Shown here: one piece after another, positions 28,132 to 36,311 of the stretch | Layout of the letters: each line of letters opens with the position of its first letter | Numbering within the stretch: position 1 is the stretch's first letter | Assembly (NCBI RefSeq): GCF_015689195.1 | Contig: NZ_CP065044.1 | Location: forward strand, 1,240,001 to 1,304,000 | Source of the DNA: Pectobacterium aroidearum | Lineage (GTDB): Bacteria; Pseudomonadota; Gammaproteobacteria; Enterobacterales; Enterobacteriaceae | DNA: 64,000 bases | Direction of reading: 5' to 3' | Notes under the pieces: generated by a model | Databases searched by the model: none | What the model was told of the DNA's origin: nothing | What the model saw: the letters and a program-made list of their open reading frames with translations, nothing else | Made by a program: the position numbers and the translations under genes

Positions 28132-31029
28132 ATGGTACGCATCCCCGAATCCGAGTTGCAGCACCTGAAAGCCGCCGTGTCACTGGTTGAGGTGGTGCGT
28201 GCGCAGGGGCGCAAGGTGGTGAAGCGCGGCAAGGACGTCGTGGTGCTGTGCCCGTTCCATCAGGAGAAAACCCCTTCAATGGTTATCTCGCCGGACAAGA
28301 ATCTCTATCACTGCTTCGGTTGTGATGCAGGCGGTTCGGTCATTGACTGGGTGATGAAGACGGAGAATCTCAGCTTGCCTCATGCGGTCGATAAGTTGCG
28401 GCGTGAGTTGGGGAGTGTGCCCGCCGCTGAGCCGTTGCCCCCTGTGGCGGATATCGCGAATGAACAAGAGCAGCAGGCGTTACTGCATCGCGTTACCGAG
28501 TTCTATCATCACACCCTGCTCAATGCGCCGGAGGTCATCGCGTATCTGGAAAAACGCCGCCTCAATCATCCTGAGTTAGTCGCGCAGTTCCGCTTAGGGT
28601 TCGCCAACCGGACGCTGGGCTATCGTCTGCCATCGAAGAAGCTGAAAGACGGCGCAGCCATCCGGGCGCAGTTGCAGGCCATCGGGGTGATGCGTTCATC
28701 CGGCCATGAGCATCTGGCGGGTTCATTAGTCGTTCCGGTTATCGACTTTAACGGTCGGGTGCGGGAGTTATATGGCCGCAAGGTGGGCGACCGTCTGCGT
28801 GTCGGCACACCAAAACACCTGTATCTGCCGGGGCCACACGGCGGGGTGTGGAACGAGCAGGCGTTAGTGGCGAGTAAGTCGGTCATCTTATGCGAATCAC
28901 TTATCGATGCGATGTCGTTCTGGGTAGCGGGCTTCCGCAATGTCACCGCCGCCTATGGGGTGAACGGGTTCACAGAAGAAATGCGCGAGTCGTTTATCCG
29001 CCATGGCGTGAAACAGGTGCTAATCGCGTTCGATAACGATGCGGCAGGCGATGAAGGCGCGGTGAAACTGGCTGCTGCGTTAGCGGCTGACGGCATCACC
29101 CCGTTCCGCGTGGTGTTCCCGGCTGGCATGGATGCGAATGAATACCTGTGTAAAGTCTCGGAGCCGGAAGTGGCGTTCCGTGCGGTGGTTGAAGGCGCAA
29201 TGGCGATGGGGGAAGCCGTCAGAGCTGAACCTGAATCCGTGCCACAACGGAAAGCTACGCCACAGCCTGAAAAACCGTCTCAACCCGCCTCCTCTTTAGC
29301 TGCCGGGGTTGTGGTTGACGCCCTGCCGAACGGTGAGCTTGAGATAGCGCTGTCCGGCCAGCAATGGCGCATCCGGGGTATGGCATCGGTGAAGATCGGC
29401 AGCGGTGCAATGAAGGTGAACGCACAGGTTATCGACACGGCCAGCGGCGTGGTGTTCGCGGACAGCGTGGACATGATGAGCGCCCGGAGCCGGGCGGGTT
29501 ATGCGCGGCTGGCTGCATCGGAGCTGGGGTTGGCGGAAAGCGACCTTAAACGCCATCTGGGGCGGGTGCTGCTGGCACTGGAAAACCACCTTGCCCAACC
29601 TGAAGCCAATGATGACCTCGCACCGGAACTGGATGATGCCGCGAAAGCCGACGCGCTGGCGCTGCTGCAAGACCCGAACCTTATCGGCAGGCTGACCGAT
29701 GACCTTGCCGCCTGTGGCGTGGTGGGGGAATCGACCAACTTAGTGGCGGGTTATCTGGCGGCGGTGTCGCGCAAGCTGGATAAGCCGCTGGCCGTGCTTA
29801 TCCAGTCATCAAGCGCGGCGGGAAAATCCTCGCTGATGGATGCGGTGCTGAACCTGATACCGCCGGAAGAGCGGCTGCAATACTCGGCGATGACGGGGCA
29901 GAGCCTGTTCTATCTGGGCGAAACGAACTTACAGCACAAGATACTGGCGATAGCGGAAGAAGAAGGCGTGCGGCAGGCGGCGTATGCGCTGAAGCTGTTG
30001 CAGAGTGACGGAGAACTGACCATCGCCAGTACCGGTAAGGATGATGCCACAGGCAATCTGGTCACCAAGCAGTACACGGTGAAAGGCCCGGTGATGCTGA
30101 TGCTGACCACCACGGCCATCGACGTGGATGAAGAGCTGTTAAACCGCTGTCTGGTTCTCAGCGTGAACGAATCCCGCGAACAGACCGAGGCTATCCACGC
30201 GTTGCAGCGGCACAAGCAGACGTTAGAGGGCTTGCTGATGGAGAACGAGAAAGGCTATCTCACCGAGTTGTACCAGAACGCGCAACGGTTACTCAAGCCG
30301 CTAAAAGTGGTCAATCCGTTCGCCAGTCAGCTCACGTTCCTGAGTGATAAAACCCGCACCCGCCGTGACCATATGAAGTACCTCACCCTGATACAGAGTA
30401 TCGCCCTGTTACACCAGTACCAGCGGGAGGTGAAGCAGGTAGAACACCGTGGCACGGTTATCGAGTATATCGAGGTGGAACGGTCGGATATCGTGCTGGC
30501 CAATCGGTTAGCCCATGAAATCCTTGGCCGGACGCTGGACGAGATGCCGCCGCAGACCAGAAAGCTGTTGCTGTTAATACAGGGGATGGTCAATCAGTTA
30601 GCACATACGCAGAACAGGAAACCGGGCGAGGTGCGCTTTACCCGCCGGGATATCCGCAACGCGACGCAGTGGAGTGACAGCCAGCTCAAGCTGCACTGCC
30701 TGCGACTGGCTGAAATGGAATACCTGCTGGTTCATGGCGGGAGCCGGGGACACTTGTTGCAGTACGAACTGCTGTGGGATGGCACAGTGCCGGAAGGGGC
30801 GCACCTGTGCGGGTTAATCGAGCCGGAAGTCAGTGAAAAAGACGGGTACGACTTGCGCAAGTCTGGGTCTGGCAATGGCAAGTCGGGGTCAAGTCTGCCC
30901 CAAGTCGGGGCCAAGTCTGGGTCGGGAAAACCACTCCAAGCCGCAGCCGATAAGGGTTCATCTGTCGCAAGTCGGGTTAACGGCAAAAGCACGGTTCCGG
31001 CAAAGCCAGCTAAGCGCATCACATCGTAA
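28132..31029 (+). CDS. CHC2/Toprim primase-like protein with P-loop domain, copy B
   Basis: Identical 965-residue product to that at 21427-24324: zinc finger, Toprim and Walker A all intact. No inactivating change separates the two copies, which argues against an old duplication. Confidence 0.88.
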   Translation: MVRIPESELQHLKAAVSLVEVVRAQGRKVVKRGKDVVVLCPFHQEKTPSMVISPDKNLYHCFGCDAGGSVIDWVMKTENLSLPHAVDKLRRELGSVPAAEPLPPVADIANEQEQQALLHRVTEFYHHTLLNAPEVIAYLEKRRLNHPELVAQFRLGFANRTLGYRLPSKKLKDGAAIRAQLQAIGVMRSSGHEHLAGSLVVPVIDFNGRVRELYGRKVGDRLRVGTPKHLYLPGPHGGVWNEQALVASKSVILCESLIDAMSFWVAGFRNVTAAYGVNGFTEEMRESFIRHGVKQVLIAFDNDAAGDEGAVKLAAALAADGITPFRVVFPAGMDANEYLCKVSEPEVAFRAVVEGAMAMGEAVRAEPESVPQRKATPQPEKPSQPASSLAAGVVVDALPNGELEIALSGQQWRIRGMASVKIGSGAMKVNAQVIDTASGVVFADSVDMMSARSRAGYARLAASELGLAESDLKRHLGRVLLALENHLAQPEANDDLAPELDDAAKADALALLQDPNLIGRLTDDLAACGVVGESTNLVAGYLAAVSRKLDKPLAVLIQSSSAAGKSSLMDAVLNLIPPEERLQYSAMTGQSLFYLGETNLQHKILAIAEEEGVRQAAYALKLLQSDGELTIASTGKDDATGNLVTKQYTVKGPVMLMLTTTAIDVDEELLNRCLVLSVNESREQTEAIHALQRHKQTLEGLLMENEKGYLTELYQNAQRLLKPLKVVNPFASQLTFLSDKTRTRRDHMKYLTLIQSIALLHQYQREVKQVEHRGTVIEYIEVERSDIVLANRLAHEILGRTLDEMPPQTRKLLLLIQGMVNQLAHTQNRKPGEVRFTRRDIRNATQWSDSQLKLHCLRLAEMEYLLVHGGSRGHLLQYELLWDGTVPEGAHLCGLIEPEVSEKDGYDLRKSGSGNGKSGSSLPQVGAKSGSGKPLQAAADKGSSVASRVNGKSTVPAKPAKRITS

Positions 31030-31074
31030 CGCTTCTTCCTTAACCTCTCTTCTCACCCCGCAGGACGCGCCGCC

Positions 31075-32133
31075 ATGACCCGACCCAAATCGCCCAGCCC
31101 GGAAGCCCTTTACCTTAGCAGCCTGTCACAGACGCTGCGCCAGTACACCACCGCTTACCTTGCGCACCTGACAGCGACAAACCACAGCCCACGCACGGTG
31201 GAAGGGTACGGTGAACGGCTGCGCCCGTTCGTGACGTGGTGTGAAGAGCGAGGACTGATGCAGGCAGCACAGGTAAGTCTGGCAGTGCTGGAAGCCTATC
31301 AGCGCCATCTGCACGGCTACCGCAAGGCGGACGGCAAACCGCTGGCACAAGGCGGGCAACTTAACCGCCTGACGTCCATCAGGATGTTGTTCCGCTGGCT
31401 GCTGCAACGCCACCATATCCTGTACAACCCCGCCGAACAGATGACGCTGCCGAAAGCGGAGAAACGACTTCCGGCGCAGATACTGAGCGAGGAAGAAACG
31501 GAAGCGGTGATGGACGCGCAGGACACCGACACGCTGACAGGGTTACGCAATCGTGCGGTACTGGAAATGCTGTGGAGCACGGGGCTAAGACGTTCAGAGC
31601 TGGCCGGGCTGATGCTGGACGATGTGGACGTGGGGCGCGGCGTTCTGGTGGTGCGACAGGGCAAAGGCAACAAAGACCGGGTGGTTCCGGTTGGCCTGCG
31701 GGCGCTGGTCTGGGTACAGCGCTATCTGGATGCGGTGCGGCCAAGGCTGACGACGAAGCACGACAGCGGTTATCTGTTCGTCACAATATGGGGCAAGCGG
31801 CTGGGACGGGCGACGCTGACGATACTGGCAGGCCGGGCAATACGGAACGACGCGCACCTGAAAAAAGCGGGAGCGTGCCACGTGTTCCGGCACTCGATGG
31901 CGACACAGATGCTGGAGAACGGCGCGGACACGCGGCACATACAAGCGATACTCGGCCATGAAAAGCTGGAGACCACGCAGGTCTACACGCGGGTTGCTAT
32001 CGGGCATCTGAAACAGGTGCATGAGAAAACCCATCCGGCAGAGCGCAAGCCGAAAACGCGACGCAGGAAGAAACGCAAACCGAGTGAGCCTAAGCCGGAC
32101 ACCACGCCGCAGCCGGACAGCCCGAAAAAGTAG
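31075..32133 (+). CDS. Xer-like tyrosine recombinase, copy B
   Basis: Identical 352-residue product to that at 24370-25428, with the full catalytic set. Each copy of the element therefore encodes its own intact recombinase. Confidence 0.93.
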   Translation: MTRPKSPSPEALYLSSLSQTLRQYTTAYLAHLTATNHSPRTVEGYGERLRPFVTWCEERGLMQAAQVSLAVLEAYQRHLHGYRKADGKPLAQGGQLNRLTSIRMLFRWLLQRHHILYNPAEQMTLPKAEKRLPAQILSEEETEAVMDAQDTDTLTGLRNRAVLEMLWSTGLRRSELAGLMLDDVDVGRGVLVVRQGKGNKDRVVPVGLRALVWVQRYLDAVRPRLTTKHDSGYLFVTIWGKRLGRATLTILAGRAIRNDAHLKKAGACHVFRHSMATQMLENGADTRHIQAILGHEKLETTQVYTRVAIGHLKQVHEKTHPAERKPKTRRRKKRKPSEPKPDTTPQPDSPKK

Positions 32134-33052
32134 CTCGCTCCCCTCCATCCCGCAGGACGGTGCAGGGCAAACGCTGCGCCGTCCATGGCGCACCGCTTGC
32201 CTTATGTGGCTAAGGCGCTCCGGCGGTAAATGTCGCCCGGCCAGCGCTCACCGCCATCACTCTCTGCAAGCATCGTTGCTGGCCGAACGTCATTCAACAT
32301 AATGTGGCATTACGCGCAAGTTGCTGAACGCAACCCGCGCGCAACACACATTATGTCGGCGCCGGGCAGGTTAAGGGCGCGCTGCGGTCTGCTTCGGCAT
32401 CGGTGTGCGGCTGGCCGCCGGGGTTAGGCTCTTGGTGCGGTGTGGCGCACAGGGCTTCACCCTCTGCTGTCGGCATCGCGCCCGTTCTTCGGCTTCCACG
32501 GCGTGGCCGCCTTCCCTGGCGGCGCAGGCTGCGGCGTCAGTCTTCAGCAAACATCAACGTCAACAGAACAGGGGTTGTCGGCCTGACGGCCTTCGCTGAA
32601 AGGCGTTACCTCGCCCCCACCCCAACCCTGCTGCACTGGCTGCGCTCGGCTCGCAGTCGCCCGCTCCTTGCTCGTTGCCGTGCTCGCCATCTCCGCCCCG
32701 TGCGGCCCCCGCCGGGGGCCTCCCTGCTTAACGGCTTGTCTTGCGGGCCTCGCCAGCCCGCACCCGGCAGACGCTTCACCGTCCCACAGCAAGCTGCGGA
32801 ACGGCTCGCGCCGCGATAAAACCGGGTTCAGCAGTAAAACGACTAATGGCAGCGGCTGACGCCGCTGCTATGATGTGGGGCAGGCAGACAGGGAAGTCAG
32901 AGCCTGGCGGTAGCGTGTCCGGGGGCAAAAGTGCGCGTCGGGGTGTTCGGGTTAAAACGTTGTTAAGCTGGCGAAAAACGTGACTTAAAAAGGCTGTTGC
33001 ATCAATAGGTTAAGTGCGCCAGAAAGTACGACTGCACCGGAGTTGTCCCTAT
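32134..33052. other. GC-rich non-coding end of the element, copy B
   Basis: Same as copy A. The ACATAATGTG / CACATTATGT inverted repeat is at 32297-32306 and 32347-32356, and the GC-rich stem at 32849-32868. No gene is supported. Confidence 0.5.
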
Positions 33053-33511
33053 GACCCGATAGGGCTGCTGGGTGGCATTCGACCTCAAGCCTACGTTCAC
33101 AATCCGTTAGAGTGGTGTGATCCCTTTGGATTATCTTTAATTAGCCCAAAAACTATTCTTTTTTCTCAAGACAGTATTGCTGGTTCATTTTCGGATGGTG
33201 GTTCAATAAATGAATTAGTACATAGATTGAAAAACAATCCATCCTATATAAATGAGGTTGAACCTATTAGAAAAGTCAGAATGCGTGACTTACCGACTAA
33301 TGTCCAAGAAAGGTTAATGTCCCAAGGGGCACATAAAGATTCGGTGTTTAGTTTAGATAACAGAAGATTGTATGCTGCAAAAGAGGCCGGTATTTCAAAA
33401 ATGCCTTCAAGGTGGGCAACTCCTGAGGAGTTGGCAGAGATAAATCTAAATAGACGCTTCTCCACAGAAACGGGTGGAAAAGGTATTGAAGTAAGGAAGG
33501 CTTGCGGATAA
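33014..33511 (+). CDS. Displaced Rhs tip with a different toxin, fragment
   Basis: From 33053 the frame reads DPIGLLGG, then [20 protein letters not shown], a normal Rhs core/tip border, then a tip unrelated to the ADP-ribosyltransferase. The tip has [29 protein letters not shown] and [17 protein letters not shown]. This FSQ-SI / PIR-V / LDNRRLYA pattern is seen in polymorphic toxin tips and loosely recalls ParB/Srx-like folds; I would not name an activity. The first 13 codons come from the element end; the GTG at 33014 has no good ribosome site. Without the insertions this tip would join the rhs core in frame, so it is most likely the former tip of that gene. Confidence 0.75.
   Translation: MRQKVRLHRSCPYDPIGLLGGIRPQAYVHNPLEWCDPFGLSLISPKTILFSQDSIAGSFSDGGSINELVHRLKNNPSYINEVEPIRKVRMRDLPTNVQERLMSQGAHKDSVFSLDNRRLYAAKEAGISKMPSRWATPEELAEINLNRRFSTETGGKGIEVRKACG
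33047..33075 (+). other. Right attachment site (attR-like)
   Basis: CCCTAT (33047-33052), GACCCG (33053-33058) and ATAGGG (33059-33064), with the 23-bp core at 33053-33075. The left flank equals the inner junction; the right flank differs from it and continues into the displaced tip. Confidence 0.8.
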
Positions 33512-33876
33512 TGACTGATTTAAAAATTAAAGAATTAGATACAAAATACGGCCGTATCTTCTCAAGAAATGCCTTAATTATTAGAGATTACTCTATTCAA
33601 ATTACACCTATGACGGTGAATATCAAAACTTCACTTTCTCTGCGGGGTTGTATTCCCTCAGTTAAAGATGCCCCTGATGTATGTGTTGAGTTTTATTTTA
33701 GTGATGTGGAAAGTGTGTCTATATATAAAGTTGATACTTTTCCTTATGAGAAGTACACGCTTTCAAGCTTTGATGAGGTTGAAGGGGAGTATAAAAAAAA
33801 TAGGAAAAGAGTGATATTAAGTACATATGATCATGTTTTTGATATTATTGGTAATATTGAATTGAAATATGATTGA
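33511..33876 (+). CDS. Putative immunity protein to the displaced Rhs tip
   Basis: 121 residues from ATG 33511, overlapping the tip stop by one base (ATAATG). AT-rich, no signal peptide, no recognised family (KELDTKYGRIFSRNALIIRDY at the start). The tight coupling to the tip and the terminator just after it are those of an Rhs immunity gene. Keeping it intact would protect the cell from siblings still using that tip. Confidence 0.72.
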   Translation: MTDLKIKELDTKYGRIFSRNALIIRDYSIQITPMTVNIKTSLSLRGCIPSVKDAPDVCVEFYFSDVESVSIYKVDTFPYEKYTLSSFDEVEGEYKKNRKRVILSTYDHVFDIIGNIELKYD

Positions 33877-33883
33877 TATAAAG

Positions 33884-33923
33884 GCCGGAAGTGATCGAAC
33901 AGATCCTTCCGGCTTTATTATTT
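33884..33923 (+). terminator. Terminator after the displaced immunity gene
   Basis: GCCGGAAG (33884-33891) and CTTCCGGC (33906-33913) followed by a T-rich stretch, homologous to the terminators in the element copies. Confidence 0.88.
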
Positions 33924-33941
33924 TTAGCAGTTGGTCAGTCG

Positions 33942-34079
33942 CTATAAATTAATCTCAGTCTCAATAATAATCCTGCCGCGCTCGACCGTGACGGTAACGG
34001 GCATCCCGGTGATAAAGCCACACTCTTCCAGCCAGCGGCCTTTCAGGTTGATGGCGGAGGGCGGGTTGGATTTACCATT
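33942..34079 (-). pseudogene. symE-like remnant, N-terminal part lost
   Basis: The reverse strand encodes the last 45 or so residues of the SymE-like protein (SNPPSAINLKGRWLEECGF to IIIETEINL), clearly similar but not identical to the copies in the element. Similarity stops abruptly after 34079, where unrelated sequence follows. The frame left open across the break is not a gene. This shows that the displaced tip once had the same neighbour order (tip, immunity, terminator, symE) as the intact elements. Confidence 0.85.
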
Positions 34080-34240
34080 TTACTCATCTCATTTTGATAT
34101 TCGCCCTGCGGGAGTTACTGTCGCGTCAGGCACAGGAAAGGCCGAGTGCTGGGGGAAATAACACGCTGGATCATCTAATTTAGTCGTGTAAAATACCAGC
34201 AGTAGTTTAATTATTTTAAGTGATGTGAAGGGGGGATAAT
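34080..34240. other. Junction sequence between symE remnant and barstar-like gene
   Basis: No gene supported. It probably holds the scar of a deletion that removed the rest of an older element, and the promoter region of the barstar-like gene. AAGGGGGG near 34228-34235 is a strong ribosome site for that gene. Confidence 0.4.
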
Positions 34241-34531
34241 ATGAAACTCATCGTCCTTGATGGTGAAAAACAGAAAACACCACATGATATTTATGATCAT
34301 CTTTCACAAGAGTTAGCGTTTGGTCCTTATTTTGGAAGAAACGCAGATGCACTATATGATTTCATGACCCCGATTGATGATGAATGTCGACCATTGATCG
34401 TGGAATGGAGGAATAGTTCTGTTTTTAAAAATAGTTATCCAGAAGAGTTTTCAAGGCTGTTATCAATCTTCAGAAATATAGCCAGATTTTCTGGGTTTAA
34501 TGAGGGCGTTTTTAAATTTAATGTCTCTTGA
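34241..34531 (+). CDS. Barstar-family inhibitor, orphan immunity gene
   Basis: 96 residues matching barstar: MKLIVLDGEKQKTPHDIYDHLSQEL, then FGPYFGRNADALYDFM and PLIVEW. Barstar binds and blocks barnase-like or related RNases. No cognate nuclease tip is present in the window, so it looks like an immunity gene retained from a lost Rhs or contact-dependent toxin. AT-rich like the other immunity genes here, with a very strong ribosome site. It is followed after 10 bp by another small gene. Confidence 0.85.
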   Translation: MKLIVLDGEKQKTPHDIYDHLSQELAFGPYFGRNADALYDFMTPIDDECRPLIVEWRNSSVFKNSYPEEFSRLLSIFRNIARFSGFNEGVFKFNVS

Positions 34532-34541
34532 TGATGGTTGC

Positions 34542-34874
34542 ATGATGAATACAATTCCAGAAAACACGATTGTTGTAAGCGATATTGCAGGGAGCACTCT
34601 GAAACTTAGTGTGCAAGGAGAGGACTTAACAAATAAAATGAAATCTCTTGGTTTTTTACATTCTTGTGGTTTTATGACCAAAGTTGTAGAAAGTGAAAGC
34701 GATAAACTCTATCTCATCAGAGAATTGGTTAAGTTAGATGCGTTATTTTTGTTTGGCTATGGTTGGTATCCGTCAGAGGTTATGGGGTTTTATAAAGAGA
34801 AAGGGCTATACACAGGGAAGTATAAAATAATTTCATGGTCAGAACCAGATCATTACCAAATTGAAGAGAAGTAA
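34542..34874 (+). CDS. Small protein of unknown function, candidate orphan immunity gene
   Basis: 110 residues from ATG 34542 (or 34545); the longer frame from 34500 would overlap the barstar gene. No signal peptide or membrane segment. Visible segments: VSDIAGSTLKLSVQGEDL, KSLGFLHSCGFMTKVV and FLFGYGWYPSEVMGFYKEKG. I do not recognise the family. AT-rich and placed at the end of a chain of tip/immunity genes, so an immunity role is possible but unproven. Confidence 0.6.
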   Translation: MMNTIPENTIVVSDIAGSTLKLSVQGEDLTNKMKSLGFLHSCGFMTKVVESESDKLYLIRELVKLDALFLFGYGWYPSEVMGFYKEKGLYTGKYKIISWSEPDHYQIEEK

Positions 34875-35281
34875 TTAACAACAATTCATAATCAATTTCC
34901 CTCACGCTAATCACTCCACTCATAATACCATTACGCCAACGTTCCCTTCGCTTTACCCAGTCGCCAATACTTCAATCGTCAGCGATAGACTCGTTTTCCC
35001 GTTCTGTGTGGTTCGCCGCCCGTCAGAGTCCATTTTCTATTATCCACTTATCCTACCCGCCCTGCCGATAGCAGTATCTGCATCGTGGCTTATTCTCTGG
35101 TTCTGATACTTAATTATTTTCTCATAATTATTTTATGAACGATTTGAATTATTAGCGTCGTAAATAAAAATACTGAATATGTTATTCAGTATTTTTTTTG
35201 TGCTCGCGTAAGGGTTTTATTTTATTGTTTGTGTGTCACTGCTATGCAGTTAATTCCCTTCTTTAAGTTAATGAGGTTATT
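34875..35281. other. Intergenic region before the isonitrile genes
   Basis: About 400 bp without a gene. It ends in a terminator at 35169-35199 and an AT-rich promoter region. The middle shows no recognisable element. Confidence 0.5.
35169..35199 (+). terminator. Intrinsic terminator upstream of isnA
   Basis: An 11-bp perfect stem AATACTGAATA / TATTCAGTATT with a 3-nt loop and a run of eight T. It ends transcription from the Rhs side and isolates the isonitrile operon. Confidence 0.9.
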
Positions 35282-36247
35282 TTGGATATAATAAATAATG
35301 AATTAGTTTCATCGCTAATATTAAGTGAGTTAATTCAATATCGACGCAGATTTACCCATTCGACGAAACCGATTAGTGAAGAAGAGTCTCAGGTGACTCA
35401 GGTTCAATTGCCCAGAATCCGTGCCTTTATTGAAGAAGGCCGTCGCATTGAACTTATTCTCCCGGCATTTCCGGTGAAATCTCCCAGCCCTTATAAGGTG
35501 TTAGGGAGAAAACCAGATATGGCGGAGCGTTTGTCCCTGACCTTCCTGAATTCGTTATGTCAGCGTATTCAGCTGTATTATCCGCCCGGTGCACATATTC
35601 GTATTTGCTCAGATGGACATGTATTTGGCGATCTGATTGGGACTAGCGACGAAACGATTAATCTCTATCAGGATGAAATTGAAAGTTTACTTCATGAACT
35701 AGGAGCTGTTCATCTCAGCGTCTTTAACCTTAAGGACGTAGAGAATATGGCGCCGCTTACTGCTGATTATGATTATCTTCGCCAGCGACTGGTTGAGGAT
35801 TACGCCGAGTCAGAAGAGGACATTAAAGCGCAGCTCATGCAGAGCGAAGAAGGCTTGCAGCTTTATCGTTCAATAACCCGCTTTCTCTATGAAGATAGCC
35901 TGCGCCCTGACTATACCGGTTCTAACGCGGCGTTACAGAAGGATGCTAAAAAGCGCGCGTGTGGCGTTATTCAACGCAGTTGGGCGTGGGGCAACCTGCT
36001 TGCTGAGCAATTTCCTGACGCGATCCGTTTGTCTATTCACCCTCAGCCTTCGGACAGCCTGAAGCTGGGCATTCATATGATGCCTACCAAGGACGATTGG
36101 TTGACGCCCTGGCATGGGGTTGCCGCCAATGTTAATGGGCAGTTTGTGTTGATGAAGAATGCTGATGCGCAGCAGTTGGACGGTGAGATTGTGGAAATCC
36201 GTGGTACGCCCAGCCATTACTTAGTTAAACAGCCTGATATGGCATAA
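35282..36247 (+). CDS. isnA: Isonitrile (isocyanide) synthase, IsnA/PvcA family
   Basis: 321 residues of the DIT1/PvcA family. Characteristic parts are LILPAFPVKSPSPYKVLGRKPDMAE, the ICSDGHVFGDLIG region, and RLSIHPQPSDSLKLGIHMM near the C-terminus. IsnA-type enzymes convert the amine of Tyr or Trp to an isonitrile using ribulose-5-phosphate as carbon source. The start is given as 35282, 'TTGGATATAAT' context; no closer ATG fits better. It is followed by a dioxygenase and a glycosyltransferase on the same strand, which together define an isonitrile glycoside pathway. Confidence 0.92.
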   Translation: MDIINNELVSSLILSELIQYRRRFTHSTKPISEEESQVTQVQLPRIRAFIEEGRRIELILPAFPVKSPSPYKVLGRKPDMAERLSLTFLNSLCQRIQLYYPPGAHIRICSDGHVFGDLIGTSDETINLYQDEIESLLHELGAVHLSVFNLKDVENMAPLTADYDYLRQRLVEDYAESEEDIKAQLMQSEEGLQLYRSITRFLYEDSLRPDYTGSNAALQKDAKKRACGVIQRSWAWGNLLAEQFPDAIRLSIHPQPSDSLKLGIHMMPTKDDWLTPWHGVAANVNGQFVLMKNADAQQLDGEIVEIRGTPSHYLVKQPDMA

Positions 36248-36311
36248 GCGTACTTTTCTCGTCTTGTCGTCCACACGGACATCAAGATTGTCATCTGATA
36301 AAGGAATATAC

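Larger units (their letters stand above)
26348..33052 (+). mobile_element. Tip-swapping integrative element, copy B (6,705 bp)
   Basis: Direct tandem repeat of copy A with the same gene order and, as far as I can read, the same sequence. Complete identity implies a very recent duplication, a second integration at the regenerated site, or an assembly effect. Confidence 0.8.

Noticed and set aside
33931..34161. Open frame across the symE remnant on the + strand
   Set aside because: It is antisense to the truncated symE and crosses the break point into unrelated DNA.
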